From Varibaculum cambriense (lineage in GTDB: Bacteria; Actinomycetota; Actinomycetes; Actinomycetales; Actinomycetaceae): 64,000 nucleotides of DNA. Below the pieces are notes generated by a model. It saw only the letters and a list, made by a program, of their open reading frames with translations, did no database searches and was not told the origin of the DNA. Made by a program: the position numbers and the translations under genes. Shown here piece by piece: positions 10,054 through 17,985 of the stretch. Each line of letters begins with the position of its first letter. The stretch's first letter is position 1. Location of the stretch: assembly GCF_002848005.1 (NCBI RefSeq), contig NZ_PKHX01000004.1:179509-243508 (forward strand), read 5' to 3'.

Positions 10054-10090
10054 GGGCGGGCATCTCCTTATGGAAGGAAGATACCCGCCC
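10054..10090 (-). promoter_or_regulatory. GC-rich hairpin between the glycyl-radical gene and pflA
   Basis: A 12-bp inverted repeat (GGGCGGGTATCT against AGATGCCCGCCC on the minus strand, one G-T pair) with a 13-base loop. It lies 19 bases after the glycyl-radical gene stop. No T-run follows it, so it is more likely a processing, stabilising or partial-attenuation structure than a strong terminator. It could keep activase levels below those of the radical-domain protein. Confidence 0.55.
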
Positions 10091-10108
10091 GGCACCAATA
10101 TTTAAAGT

Positions 10109-10360
10109 TTAGAGCTGGTTATGGAAAGTACGGGAAATAACGTCTAGCTGCTGTTCGCGAGTTAGCTTCACGAAGTTAACTGCATAACCGGAAACCCGCA
10201 CTGTTAGCTGGGGGTATTTTTCCGGGTTTTTCATTGCATCTTCTAAAGTGTCGCGATTTAGCACGTTGATATTAGCGTGGTAGAGGCCTTGCACTCCCCC
10301 GCGGGCTTCACGATTGGCTTTCATAGAAGCGAGCCGCTCATCAAAAGTTTTTACACTCAT
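10109..10360 (-). CDS. Stand-alone glycyl-radical domain of pyruvate formate-lyase (GrcA-like)
   Basis: 83-residue protein equal to the C-terminal end of ordinary PFL. It carries RVSGYAVNF, where the glycine of SGY holds the radical, after [10 protein letters not shown], and ends [18 protein letters not shown], matching the last residues of single-chain PFL. Its first 20 residues ([20 protein letters not shown]) are not part of PFL. An AGGAG site precedes the ATG by about 6 bases, so it is translated independently. The upstream gene encodes a PFL core that lacks exactly this segment, so the two must act as one enzyme; this is not just an E. coli-style GrcA repair factor beside a full PFL. Confidence 0.93.
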   Translation of the reverse strand: MSVKTFDERLASMKANREARGGVQGLYHANINVLNRDTLEDAMKNPEKYPQLTVRVSGYAVNFVKLTREQQLDVISRTFHNQL

Positions 10361-10471
10361 GGTTTCTCCTATTTTGTTTGTTTCTTGATTATTTCTAGTT
10401 CGTTTTCTGCCCTAACCGGCTGCGTCTACGCCTAACGAAAGCACCTGGAGCCTCTTCGGGCAGAGAGTTTT

Positions 10472-12568
10472 TCAGCAGGAAGAGTCTTGGGGAATGAAAC
10501 CGGCGTCCATAATCCCCACTAGGTTCTGGATTTGTTCCTCTTTGGTTCGTCCGAGCGAAGAAGGCACGATGGTGTTGGTCAAAGAAATACCATCCAATGC
10601 GTCATGGTAATCCAGTTTGCCTACCGAGAGCATCGAGGCCAGCATCCCATGCGAATCCATTCCATTTTCCGGGTTGGCGCCGGGAGCAAAGGGGGTTCCA
10701 GCCTCATGTCCGGAGGGGAACGCCCCGGTGGCTTTACCGTAAACCACGTTGGAGGTGATAGTGAGTACTGACTGGGTTGGAATGGCATCCCGATAGAGTT
10801 TAATTTCTTTGATCTTTGCCATTACCGTGTGCACGATGGTGGCCGCGATGTCATCGACGCGGTCATCGTCATTTCCATAGCAGGGGAAGTCCCCTTCGGT
10901 GTGGTAGTCCACCACCAAGCCGGTTTCGTCACGTACCGGGGTGACCTTGGCGTATTTGATAGCCGACAGGGAGTCCGCCACAATCGATAGTCCCGCGATT
11001 CCGCAGCCCATAGTACGCACAATATCGCTGTCATGCAGAGCCATCTCTAGGCATTCGTAGGCGTAACGGTCATGGCAGTAGTGAATAATGTTGAGCGCCT
11101 CCACATAGGTGCCCACCACCCAGTCCAGCATTTTCTCGTAACGTTCCCACACATCATTGAAGTCCAGGGGACCGTCACCAACGATACCTTCATATCCGGG
11201 CACTACTTGTTTGCCGGTTACTTCGTCGCGTCCACCGTTAATCGCGTAAAGCAGGGTTTTAGCCGCGTTTACCCGCGCGCCGAAGAACTGCATTTGTTTA
11301 CCGACTCTCATGGGGGAAACACAGCAGGCAATGGCAGCGTCATCGCCCCACTGGCGGCGAATCTGATCATCGGCTTCATACTGGATAGAGGAAGTTTCGA
11401 TGGAAATCTTCGCGCAGAACTCTTTATAGCCTTCCGGCAAACGCGGGGACCAAAAAATGGTGATATTGGGTTCGGGTGCCGGCCCCAGATTTATTAGGGT
11501 CTGCAAAAGCCGGAAGGAGGTTTTGGTAACGAGGGTGCGTCCGTCCTCCCCGAAACCCGCATCTGACCAGGTAGCCCAGTAGGGGTCACCGGAAAAGATT
11601 TGGTCATAGGCTTCGGTACGTAGGAATCGCACGATCCGCAATTTAACTACCAGGGCGTCAATGATTTCTTGGGCGCCCTGTTCATCTAGGGTGCCTTCCG
11701 CGAAATCACGCTCAAAATAACAGTCGAAGAAAGCCGAGAGGCGTCCGATAGACATAGCGGCTCCGTCTTGGCTTTTCACTGCGGCCAGGTAACCAAAATA
11801 GATCCATTGCACAGCCTCTTTAGCGTTCTTCGCCGGGCCGGAAATATCGAAACCGTAGCTGGCGGCCATGGCTTTAAGCTTCTTCAGCGCCTTAATCTGC
11901 TCAGAGTGTTCTTCCCGGTAGCGCGCCCAATGTTCGCTAAAGGGCTTGTCGGCGACTTTGTCTTTATCTTCCTGTTTCCAAGCGATTAGCTGGTCTACCC
12001 CATATAGGGCGACGCGTCGATAGTCACCGATAATCCGGCCGCGTCCATAGGCATCTGGCAGACCGGTGATGATGTGGGAAGATCGAGCCGCCCGAATTCG
12101 AGGAGTATAAATATCAAATACCGCGTCATTATGGGTTTTGCGGTAACGAGTAAAGATTTCTTTTACTTCTGGATTGATTTCTTTCCCGGCTTCTTTAATC
12201 GCGGTTTCTACCATGCGCCACCCGCCGTTGGGCATCATCGCCCGCTTTAAGGGGGTATCGGTTTGCAGACCAACGATTACGTCATCTTCTTCACTGATGT
12301 AACCGGGCCCGAAAGCATCAATATCGGCCGGTGTGTCGGTGTCGACATCGAAGACTCGTTTTTGACGTTCTATTGAAAGATAGTTTTCCTCTAGCGCTTG
12401 CCAGAGTTTCTGGGTTTTGGAGGTCGGCCCGCTTAAGAAATCCGCATTGCCCTCGTAGGGGGTGTAGTTCTTTTGAATGAAATCGCGGACATCGATTTCT
12501 TTATTCCATTTCCCCTGGACAAAAGTGCGCCACGCATTATTCGTTGAATTCTCTACGGTAGTAGACAT
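10472..12568 (-). CDS. pflB: Pyruvate formate-lyase large chain, lacking the glycyl-radical segment
   Basis: Converts pyruvate and CoA to acetyl-CoA and formate under anoxia. The catalytic cysteine pair is in IACCVSPMRVGKQMQF, and substrate-site text such as GCGIAGLSIVADSLSAIKYA is intact. The chain stops after NLVGIMDAGFIPQDSSC, about 60 residues before the usual end; RVSGY is absent here and is found in the next gene. No frame of the 111-base gap continues it, so this is a gene split, not a frameshift. An ATG preceded by GGAGGAG is chosen; an in-frame TTG directly before it is less likely. Confidence 0.95.
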   Translation of the reverse strand: MSTTVENSTNNAWRTFVQGKWNKEIDVRDFIQKNYTPYEGNADFLSGPTSKTQKLWQALEENYLSIERQKRVFDVDTDTPADIDAFGPGYISEEDDVIVGLQTDTPLKRAMMPNGGWRMVETAIKEAGKEINPEVKEIFTRYRKTHNDAVFDIYTPRIRAARSSHIITGLPDAYGRGRIIGDYRRVALYGVDQLIAWKQEDKDKVADKPFSEHWARYREEHSEQIKALKKLKAMAASYGFDISGPAKNAKEAVQWIYFGYLAAVKSQDGAAMSIGRLSAFFDCYFERDFAEGTLDEQGAQEIIDALVVKLRIVRFLRTEAYDQIFSGDPYWATWSDAGFGEDGRTLVTKTSFRLLQTLINLGPAPEPNITIFWSPRLPEGYKEFCAKISIETSSIQYEADDQIRRQWGDDAAIACCVSPMRVGKQMQFFGARVNAAKTLLYAINGGRDEVTGKQVVPGYEGIVGDGPLDFNDVWERYEKMLDWVVGTYVEALNIIHYCHDRYAYECLEMALHDSDIVRTMGCGIAGLSIVADSLSAIKYAKVTPVRDETGLVVDYHTEGDFPCYGNDDDRVDDIAATIVHTVMAKIKEIKLYRDAIPTQSVLTITSNVVYGKATGAFPSGHEAGTPFAPGANPENGMDSHGMLASMLSVGKLDYHDALDGISLTNTIVPSSLGRTKEEQIQNLVGIMDAGFIPQDSSC

Positions 12569-12673
12569 CAATTATTCAGCTCCTCCGGCAGGATCGCTGC
12601 CAGTAAGGGTACTTATTGTTACAGATATATTTTCTCAAATTAAAGTAGTACACACCCCCTCAAACAGATAAGT

Positions 12674-12705
12674 GCAACCTAAGTCATAAATTAAACTCAG
12701 GTTGC
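12674..12705 (-). terminator. Hairpin just after tgt
   Basis: An 11-bp inverted repeat, GCAACCTGAGT and ACTTAGGTTGC on the minus strand with one G-T pair and a 10-base AT-rich loop, begins 3 bases after the tgt stop codon. The following run is ACTTATCTGTTTG, a weak T-tract. It probably ends tgt transcription and insulates the pfl promoter, but an operator for the pfl genes is also possible. Confidence 0.45.
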
Positions 12706-12707
12706 TA

Positions 12708-13961
12708 TTATCCCCAATGAGAGCGCAGCGGCTGACCCCCATAAAAGTCGCCGAGGACGCGCTTTTTATATTCCGGATAGTCGCCCTCAATAATGGATTG
12801 TCTAATCCCGCGTACCAGCTGCACGGTGAAGTATTCATTGTGAATAGTCGCCAGAGTAAAGCCCAACATTTCTTTGGCTTTAAACAGGTGATGCAGGTAG
12901 GCAATCGAGTAGTTCTGGCAGGTGTAACAGCTGCAGTCCGCCACCGGAGCCGCAAAATCGCGTTTAAATTCAGAGCGAGTCAGGTTAAAGCGTCCATAAC
13001 GTCCATAGAGTCCGCCGTTGCGCCCTATCCGGGAGGGATTTACGCAATCAAAAGTATCTGCCCCGGCTTCTACCCCGGCAAAAATATCGTCGGGTTCGCT
13101 CAGTCCCAGCAGGTGACGAGGTTTATCTTCCGGTAATTCTTCGCAAACCCAATCCACGATGGTGGCCAAGTTTTCTTTCTCAAAAGCACCTCCGATTCCA
13201 AAACCATCGAAGCTGCGCCCTGCCACTTCCATCGCAGATAAATCGCGGGAGGCTTTACGTCGCAAATCTTCATATTGCGCCCCTTGGATAACCCCGTAAA
13301 GCATTTGGTAAGGCTTATCGGCGCGTTCGAGAGTGAGGCGCTCATGCTCCGCTAAACAACGCTCCGCCCAGCGCCGGGTACGCTCTAGGGATTCCACCTG
13401 GTATTCGCGAGAATTCAGCAAAGTGGTCAGCTCATCGAAAGCCATCATAATATCGGCGCCCAGCTGGTGCTGGATCTGCATAGAAACTTCGGGAGTAAAC
13501 CGATGCCGGGAACCATCCAGGTGGGAACGGAAAGTAACGCCCTCGTCATCTACATGTGCGTGGCGCTCTTTCTTTGCTGCCACCGTATGGTCGGCGCGCC
13601 CTGAACCGGTAAACTCTCCCGAAAGCACTTTCTTATACCCAGAACCTAGGGAGAGCACCTGGAAGCCGCCGGAGTCGGTAAAAGTGGGGCCGTTCCAGTT
13701 CATAAACCGGGCGAGCCCTCCTGCCTGGTCAATAACTTCCGACCCGGGCTGCAGGTAGAGATGGTAGGCGTTAGAGAGGATCGCCGCTGCCCCTAGCTGT
13801 TTCATAGTCTCTGGCAGCACCGTTTTCACCGTGGCTTTGGTGCCCACCGGGATGAAGGCAGGGGTGGGAATATCTCCATGCGGGGTATGGATAATGCCCG
13901 CGCGTCCCCGCCTGCCGGGCAGATCCGCTACTTTAGTGAAGGTCAAGTCCGTACCCCTCAT
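12708..13961 (-). CDS. tgt: tRNA-guanine(34) transglycosylase
   Basis: Exchanges guanine 34 in GUN-anticodon tRNAs for a 7-deazaguanine. Catalytic text is complete: LSNAYHLYLQPG, TDSGGFQV with the general-base Asp, and the nucleophile Asp in DTFDCVNPSR. The zinc site is CSCYTCQNYS with the later IHNEYF. The loop that reads GGLAVGE in preQ1-using enzymes reads GGAFEKE here, so base choice (preQ1 or queuine) may differ. The gene overlaps yhhQ by 29 bases, and no preQ1 biosynthesis or QueA/QueG genes are seen in the window. Confidence 0.95.
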   Translation of the reverse strand: MRGTDLTFTKVADLPGRRGRAGIIHTPHGDIPTPAFIPVGTKATVKTVLPETMKQLGAAAILSNAYHLYLQPGSEVIDQAGGLARFMNWNGPTFTDSGGFQVLSLGSGYKKVLSGEFTGSGRADHTVAAKKERHAHVDDEGVTFRSHLDGSRHRFTPEVSMQIQHQLGADIMMAFDELTTLLNSREYQVESLERTRRWAERCLAEHERLTLERADKPYQMLYGVIQGAQYEDLRRKASRDLSAMEVAGRSFDGFGIGGAFEKENLATIVDWVCEELPEDKPRHLLGLSEPDDIFAGVEAGADTFDCVNPSRIGRNGGLYGRYGRFNLTRSEFKRDFAAPVADCSCYTCQNYSIAYLHHLFKAKEMLGFTLATIHNEYFTVQLVRGIRQSIIEGDYPEYKKRVLGDFYGGQPLRSHWG

Positions 13962-14673
13962 GCTTCTTTACCCGGGAAATGACCAGGTAAGTGAAAGGCA
14001 GGCACAGGATTTCTACCGCGCATTTATAGAGGTAACCGCCGAGGAAAATATAGATCAGCAACTGGGAGAAACTCATGATTCCCCCAAACGCGATAGTACA
14101 AAAAACGATGGAATCGACCAGTTCGCCTGCCAAGGTGGAGGTCACTAGCCGCACCCACATATTGTTCTCGCCCCAGCGCTCTTTGATTTTCACCAGTACA
14201 TAAGCATTGAGCCAGTTGCCCAGCACGTATCCGGCCATAGAAGCGATTACAATCCGGGGTACAAACCCCAGCACGCTCTGGAAGGCCTCGTTATTTTGGT
14301 AGGAGGCTTCGGGTGGAAGCATCCCCACTACCCAGAAGGTCAGAGACGCCATTACGGAAATCACGAAGCCCATCAGGATGGCGCGTTTTGCGGCGCGCAG
14401 TCCCCAGACTTCGCTGATTACGTCCCCGAGGACGTAGGTGAGGGGGAAAGTAATGGCTCCCCCATCGAAAACAATCGGCCCTATCTGAATCGCTTTAGTG
14501 GCGCAAATATTGGCGATTAACAGGAAGGCCACGAAGAAAATAACGCAAATATCGAAAAGGCCGCGCGGGCTGCGGGCAAAAGTTGCGGCGCCGCGGACTA
14601 GCGAAGAGGTTTCTTGGTCGAGGGCTGGGGACTTTGAAGGAACAGATTTTTCAGATTTTTCTAAAGTTGTCAC
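13933..14673 (-). CDS. yhhQ: Queuosine precursor transporter (YhhQ family)
   Basis: Membrane importer of preQ0/preQ1 or queuine (VUT-1/DUF165 family). About six membrane segments are present after a hydrophilic 35-residue N-terminus; family text includes NICATKAIQIG, FPLTYVLGDVISEVWG and ELVDSIVFCTIAFGG. It starts with GTG, and its 3' end overlaps tgt, so import and tRNA insertion are coupled. The GTG is preceded by a hairpin (CTAGCA with TGCTAG arms around CCCCGGGG, bases 14684-14707) that may affect translation; it does not match a preQ1 riboswitch I can recognise. Confidence 0.92.
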   Translation of the reverse strand: MTTLEKSEKSVPSKSPALDQETSSLVRGAATFARSPRGLFDICVIFFVAFLLIANICATKAIQIGPIVFDGGAITFPLTYVLGDVISEVWGLRAAKRAILMGFVISVMASLTFWVVGMLPPEASYQNNEAFQSVLGFVPRIVIASMAGYVLGNWLNAYVLVKIKERWGENNMWVRLVTSTLAGELVDSIVFCTIAFGGIMSFSQLLIYIFLGGYLYKCAVEILCLPFTYLVISRVKKHEGYGLDLH

Positions 14674-14816
14674 CCGCCTAATCTAGCAGCCACCCCGGGG
14701 TGCTAGTCCAGTTAGCCCCAGAGTATTATCTGTTAATTTTTTTGGCGGCGCCGAGGCCTTTTTCGGGAACGCAGATAGTAGGTTCGAGTTTGGGGTGGTT
14801 GCGTGAACACCTAAGC

Positions 14817-14923
14817 GGCGCGGGCAGAGGTTTTATCCGAGTCGGCTAGGCGGGCGCAAAACTCGAAAAATGCCCGTGGCTTTTTCGAGTTTTTGGGCAG
14901 GAGGAAAAACCTCTGCCCGCGCC
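14817..14923. repeat. Intergenic double-hairpin element, copy A
   Basis: Outer stem of 18 perfect pairs: GGCGCGGGCAGAGGTTTT (14817-14834) against 14906-14923. Inside it lie ATCCGAGT, a GGGC, an inner hairpin with a 13-bp stem (AAAACTCGAAAAA at 14858-14870 against 14881-14893) and GGGCAGGAGG. Copy B at 30.3 kb has the same order and the same unpaired words but different stem sequences that still pair. It follows the coaE stop by 35 bases on the minus strand and occupies most of the coaE-yhhQ gap. Confidence 0.85.
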
Positions 14924-14958
14924 TAATTGGACCCGCATACTTTCATGAACCGATTCTA

Positions 14959-15621
14959 TTAGTTGTTGCCATCGACCAGGCGCCGCAACTCCGGCCACAG
15001 CTCCGAGGCGATAGTGCGCCGCAGATCTTCGCGGGTAGTGTCATTTATCAGTTCATAGTTGGCAATCGCGCGGCGTTGTTCCTCAGTGGCCTGGGCGGAT
15101 ATCCGGGCATCTACTTGTGCCGGCTCCATACCGGAGCGCTCTTGGAGGCGCTGGTAACGCTGCCTAAGGGGCGCAGTCACTGCCACGATTACGTCAAAAG
15201 CCCGTGCATTCGGGTTTTCGGCTAGCAACGGAATATCGTAAATACCGATGTCCCCGGGGGTTAGAGATGCGAAGAAACGATCGGAAAGAAACGCAATATA
15301 AGGGTGAGTTATCGATTCTAGGAGGAAGCGGGCATCGGAATTATTAAACACGATCGCGGCGAGGGCGCTGCGGTCGACGCCAGTTTCCCAATCGGGTTGG
15401 TCAAAAGCGCGGGCAATATCGGGCGCTAAATCCACCAGAGCCTGCCCCGCCAGTTCGTCGGCGCTACAAGTTTTTGCCCCTAAAGCTCTTAAAGTGTGTA
15501 CCGCAGTGGATTTACCGGAGCCGATCCCGCCGGTTACTGCCACTGAGAGAGCATTAGCAGGCGAAGCCGCCGTCCAACGCGCGCCCCGATCCGGGTTACG
15601 GTAAATCAATAGTTCACTCAC
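14959..15621 (-). CDS. coaE: Dephospho-CoA kinase
   Basis: Last step of coenzyme A synthesis. The P-loop GGIGSGKST is at about residue 31, preceded by a 25-residue N-terminal tail, and the SADELAGQAL segment matches the substrate-binding Asp region. HPYI and the DIPLLAENP stretch are also family-typical. In many actinobacteria coaE directly follows rpsA; here two membrane-protein genes lie between them. Confidence 0.93.
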   Translation of the reverse strand: MSELLIYRNPDRGARWTAASPANALSVAVTGGIGSGKSTAVHTLRALGAKTCSADELAGQALVDLAPDIARAFDQPDWETGVDRSALAAIVFNNSDARFLLESITHPYIAFLSDRFFASLTPGDIGIYDIPLLAENPNARAFDVIVAVTAPLRQRYQRLQERSGMEPAQVDARISAQATEEQRRAIANYELINDTTREDLRRTIASELWPELRRLVDGNN

Positions 15622-15737
15622 GATGCCAGCCTATCGAGCGAATCCACTTCCACCCAAGCGCAAACCTTGGTGCTACTGTCCAATAGTTGTCAGGACATGC
15701 GGGCGCCTAACCAAAATGGCTTAACGCAATAGAAGTT

Positions 15738-17291
15738 TTATTTTGACCAACCAAGTACGTAGTGTTCTTTGGACTCATCAAAGGCATACCACAAGATATT
15801 CCCTTGAGGATCTTTCCATACTGCAAACCAATAGTATCCTCGATATTTAGGATCTTGAGCAGAAAAAGACAATGAGGCTTGAGCATTACGAAAAGGAAGC
15901 AGATCGGGTACTGTTGCTGGATCATCATCAGAATCAATTGGGTTAATGCAGCCTTCTGCAGGCACCACCGCCGAGTAAATACCATCTTGATATCTAACTA
16001 AATTATTCGCAATTACTCGATATTGCGCCTGCTCAGTCCGCGTTGTCGTAGTCAAAAGATCATCGCTAGCACCCGAGGAAACCATATCGCTCCACCCGGT
16101 ATCACTGAATAGGTATTGCACATTAAGCCCATACCCCTCAGCTGCAGACAAATCCGCGGCAAATAGTGCCTCGGAATGGTCACCTCCTCCACATAAAGGA
16201 CCATAACTGGGAGGAATCAGCTTGGGCTCCATCAACTTTGGTTTTTGGCTTTGGGGATCCCAAATCCACACCAGTATCTGGTGAACTCTCCCTTGAAAAG
16301 TACGTTCTCCCTCATCTCTTTCCGGTATCTCTCCTCCAACAGTTTGTAGATAGAGAACCTGGGCGAAGTCTAGGTATCCATCGCCATTGATATCGGCATA
16401 CACCTTGTCGTTCTGTCTGATGCCTACGGCGAGTCCTATATCCCGACCTGGGTCTGGCGACTCCTTGAACCTTCCATCCGTGAGTTTGCGTGGCTCACCC
16501 GAAGCATTAGTTATATCGATATTGTTAAAATCCACCTTCTTAATTGCATCCCAGCCAGCCGGCTTTTCACTGCCCGGATCTGGCGTGCCGGGTACATCAA
16601 ATCTTTGATAACTGATCTTCCCCTGCTTATCGGTAATGCGAGTTGCCCAAATGGATTTACTATTGGCTGCCAAGGCCGGTTTATCCTGCAGGCTAGTTTT
16701 CCAAATAGTCTTACCTTTTTGCAGGTAACCAACTGTTTGTACCTGCTTAGCGCTAGGAGTTGCGCAGACCGTAACCTGGCTGTCACGGTAGATTACTTCT
16801 CCCGCGCATTCCCCGTTTTTAGCAGCCGAAGCCAGGTTGTCTTTCTCCCCTAGTGCGCCCTTACAAACTATCTGTCCCCCGAATACCTCATAGGGCTGCG
16901 CCAGACCGTTATCGCAGGCCGGCAAACTAAACGGCTCCCCTTTCGCTTTGCCATCCCCAGACAAGGGTTGGGCACTTGCCCCTTCGCTAGTAATAAAAAT
17001 TAGCCAAATATCTACGCTCTCTTTAACCATCGCTGCCGGACTAGATTCGACAGCAACGTAGGGAGTAAAAACATCGCTTTTTATCTGCTTATGCACTTCG
17101 ATCACCGTGGAGACGGTGGGCGTTTTTCCCTTACTCAGTCCCCCTCCCAGCCTGCCGGAGCCATCAGAAAACCCAAACAGGTAAATAGTCAACATCAGAT
17201 CGATCAGCACCAAGACAACTAGCACCACTAATAAACGCAGCACTAGGCTGCCCGGTTTACCGGCGCTACTGGAAACTGGAGAAGCTAGCAT
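15738..17291 (-). CDS. Unknown membrane-anchored extracytoplasmic protein with EF-hand-like loop
   Basis: I do not recognise a family. It has one membrane segment near residues 19-41 (LRLLVVLVVLVLIDLMLTIY) after a short positive N-terminus, which suggests a large exported C-terminal domain of about 470 residues. One loop, DINGDGYLDF at about residue 300, has the D-x-N-x-D-G pattern of a calcium-binding dockerin/EF-hand or FG-GAP repeat. Cysteines occur in pairs (PACDNG, IVCKG; GECAG, VTVCA), suitable for disulphides outside the cell. It is followed by coaE and preceded by another unknown membrane protein with which it probably forms a pair. Confidence 0.8.
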   Translation of the reverse strand: MLASPVSSSAGKPGSLVLRLLVVLVVLVLIDLMLTIYLFGFSDGSGRLGGGLSKGKTPTVSTVIEVHKQIKSDVFTPYVAVESSPAAMVKESVDIWLIFITSEGASAQPLSGDGKAKGEPFSLPACDNGLAQPYEVFGGQIVCKGALGEKDNLASAAKNGECAGEVIYRDSQVTVCATPSAKQVQTVGYLQKGKTIWKTSLQDKPALAANSKSIWATRITDKQGKISYQRFDVPGTPDPGSEKPAGWDAIKKVDFNNIDITNASGEPRKLTDGRFKESPDPGRDIGLAVGIRQNDKVYADINGDGYLDFAQVLYLQTVGGEIPERDEGERTFQGRVHQILVWIWDPQSQKPKLMEPKLIPPSYGPLCGGGDHSEALFAADLSAAEGYGLNVQYLFSDTGWSDMVSSGASDDLLTTTTRTEQAQYRVIANNLVRYQDGIYSAVVPAEGCINPIDSDDDPATVPDLLPFRNAQASLSFSAQDPKYRGYYWFAVWKDPQGNILWYAFDESKEHYVLGWSK

Positions 17292-17320
17292 CTTTATGTA
17301 CCTACCTTATAACCCGATAT

Positions 17321-17812
17321 TCACCACAGCCCTATAAAGCTGCTAGCAAGCAGTTGATCCACGTCGGCAGTTATCGAAACCGGCTGTGAAGGGAAAGCAG
17401 CTAACGACAGCATGTCTGGTTTTACCAGTACCAGCAGTAAGAAAACTAGGTAGGCTAAGGCGATTACTATCCCGATTATCAAGAGCACGACCGGTAATCT
17501 CTGAGAGGTCGAATCGCTGCTCTCAGGCGAGTTGGGGTTAAAAGAAACCGCTGGATTTAAAAGATTCCCCGCACCCTGCTGCCGATACGACGCAGGAAAT
17601 GCTGCCGGTACTGGCGCGGGCGGGGCTGCCGGCTGCGGATAGACAGCACCCCCGCCCTGGTGGGCATGGGGATAAGGATAGGGAGCAAACGTTGGCGGCT
17701 GCCCTGCAGGCAGAATCTTACCGGGAGGCCCATAGGGGTTAGAAGAGTGCGCATTTGATTGCAAGGAGCTACTGTTCTTGCCCTCGTCATCGCTATCCGG
17801 CATCAGATTCAT
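17321..17812 (-). CDS. Unknown proline-rich single-pass membrane protein
   Basis: 163 residues: a hydrophilic N-terminal 100 residues rich in Pro, Ala, Gly and Tyr (GPPGKILPAGQPPTFAPYPY), one membrane segment near residues 108-131 (LPVVLLIIGIVIALAYLVFL), and about 30 residues after it. No enzyme motif is visible. It ends 29 bases before the 517-residue membrane protein gene, so the two are likely co-transcribed. The Pro-rich tail before a single membrane pass resembles many actinobacterial cell-envelope proteins of unknown role. Confidence 0.7.
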   Translation of the reverse strand: MNLMPDSDDEGKNSSSLQSNAHSSNPYGPPGKILPAGQPPTFAPYPYPHAHQGGGAVYPQPAAPPAPVPAAFPASYRQQGAGNLLNPAVSFNPNSPESSDSTSQRLPVVLLIIGIVIALAYLVFLLLVLVKPDMLSLAAFPSQPVSITADVDQLLASSFIGLW

Positions 17813-17895
17813 AGCTTCACGCTACCAGGCATTAGCTAGGGAAAACGGTAGATAAAAAAATCAAAGCAAATATCCAATATTCACGGCTCTGCCCG

Positions 17896-17940
17896 GGAAA
17901 AAATAGGGTGGGCAGAAGCATTTCTGCTTCTGCCCACCCT
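17896..17940 (-). terminator. Rho-independent terminator of rpsA
   Basis: On the minus strand a perfect 16-bp stem (AGGGTGGGCAGAAGCA and its complement) with a 4-base loop is followed by TATTTTTTCCC. It lies 45 bases after the rpsA stop codon. A classic strong intrinsic terminator. Confidence 0.92.
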
Positions 17941-17985
17941 GAAAGTTAAGTGTCACAGCTCTTAGGTAGAACTGCGATTAACTGT

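Noticed and set aside
10361..10471. Frameshift joining the two PFL genes
   Set aside because: The gap has stops in all frames, the small gene has its own ribosome site and an unrelated N-terminus, so a sequencing slip cannot fuse them.
14684..14707. preQ1 riboswitch before yhhQ
   Set aside because: There is a hairpin but no preQ1-I/II/III consensus (no A-rich tail pairing with the loop), so only a plain hairpin is claimed.
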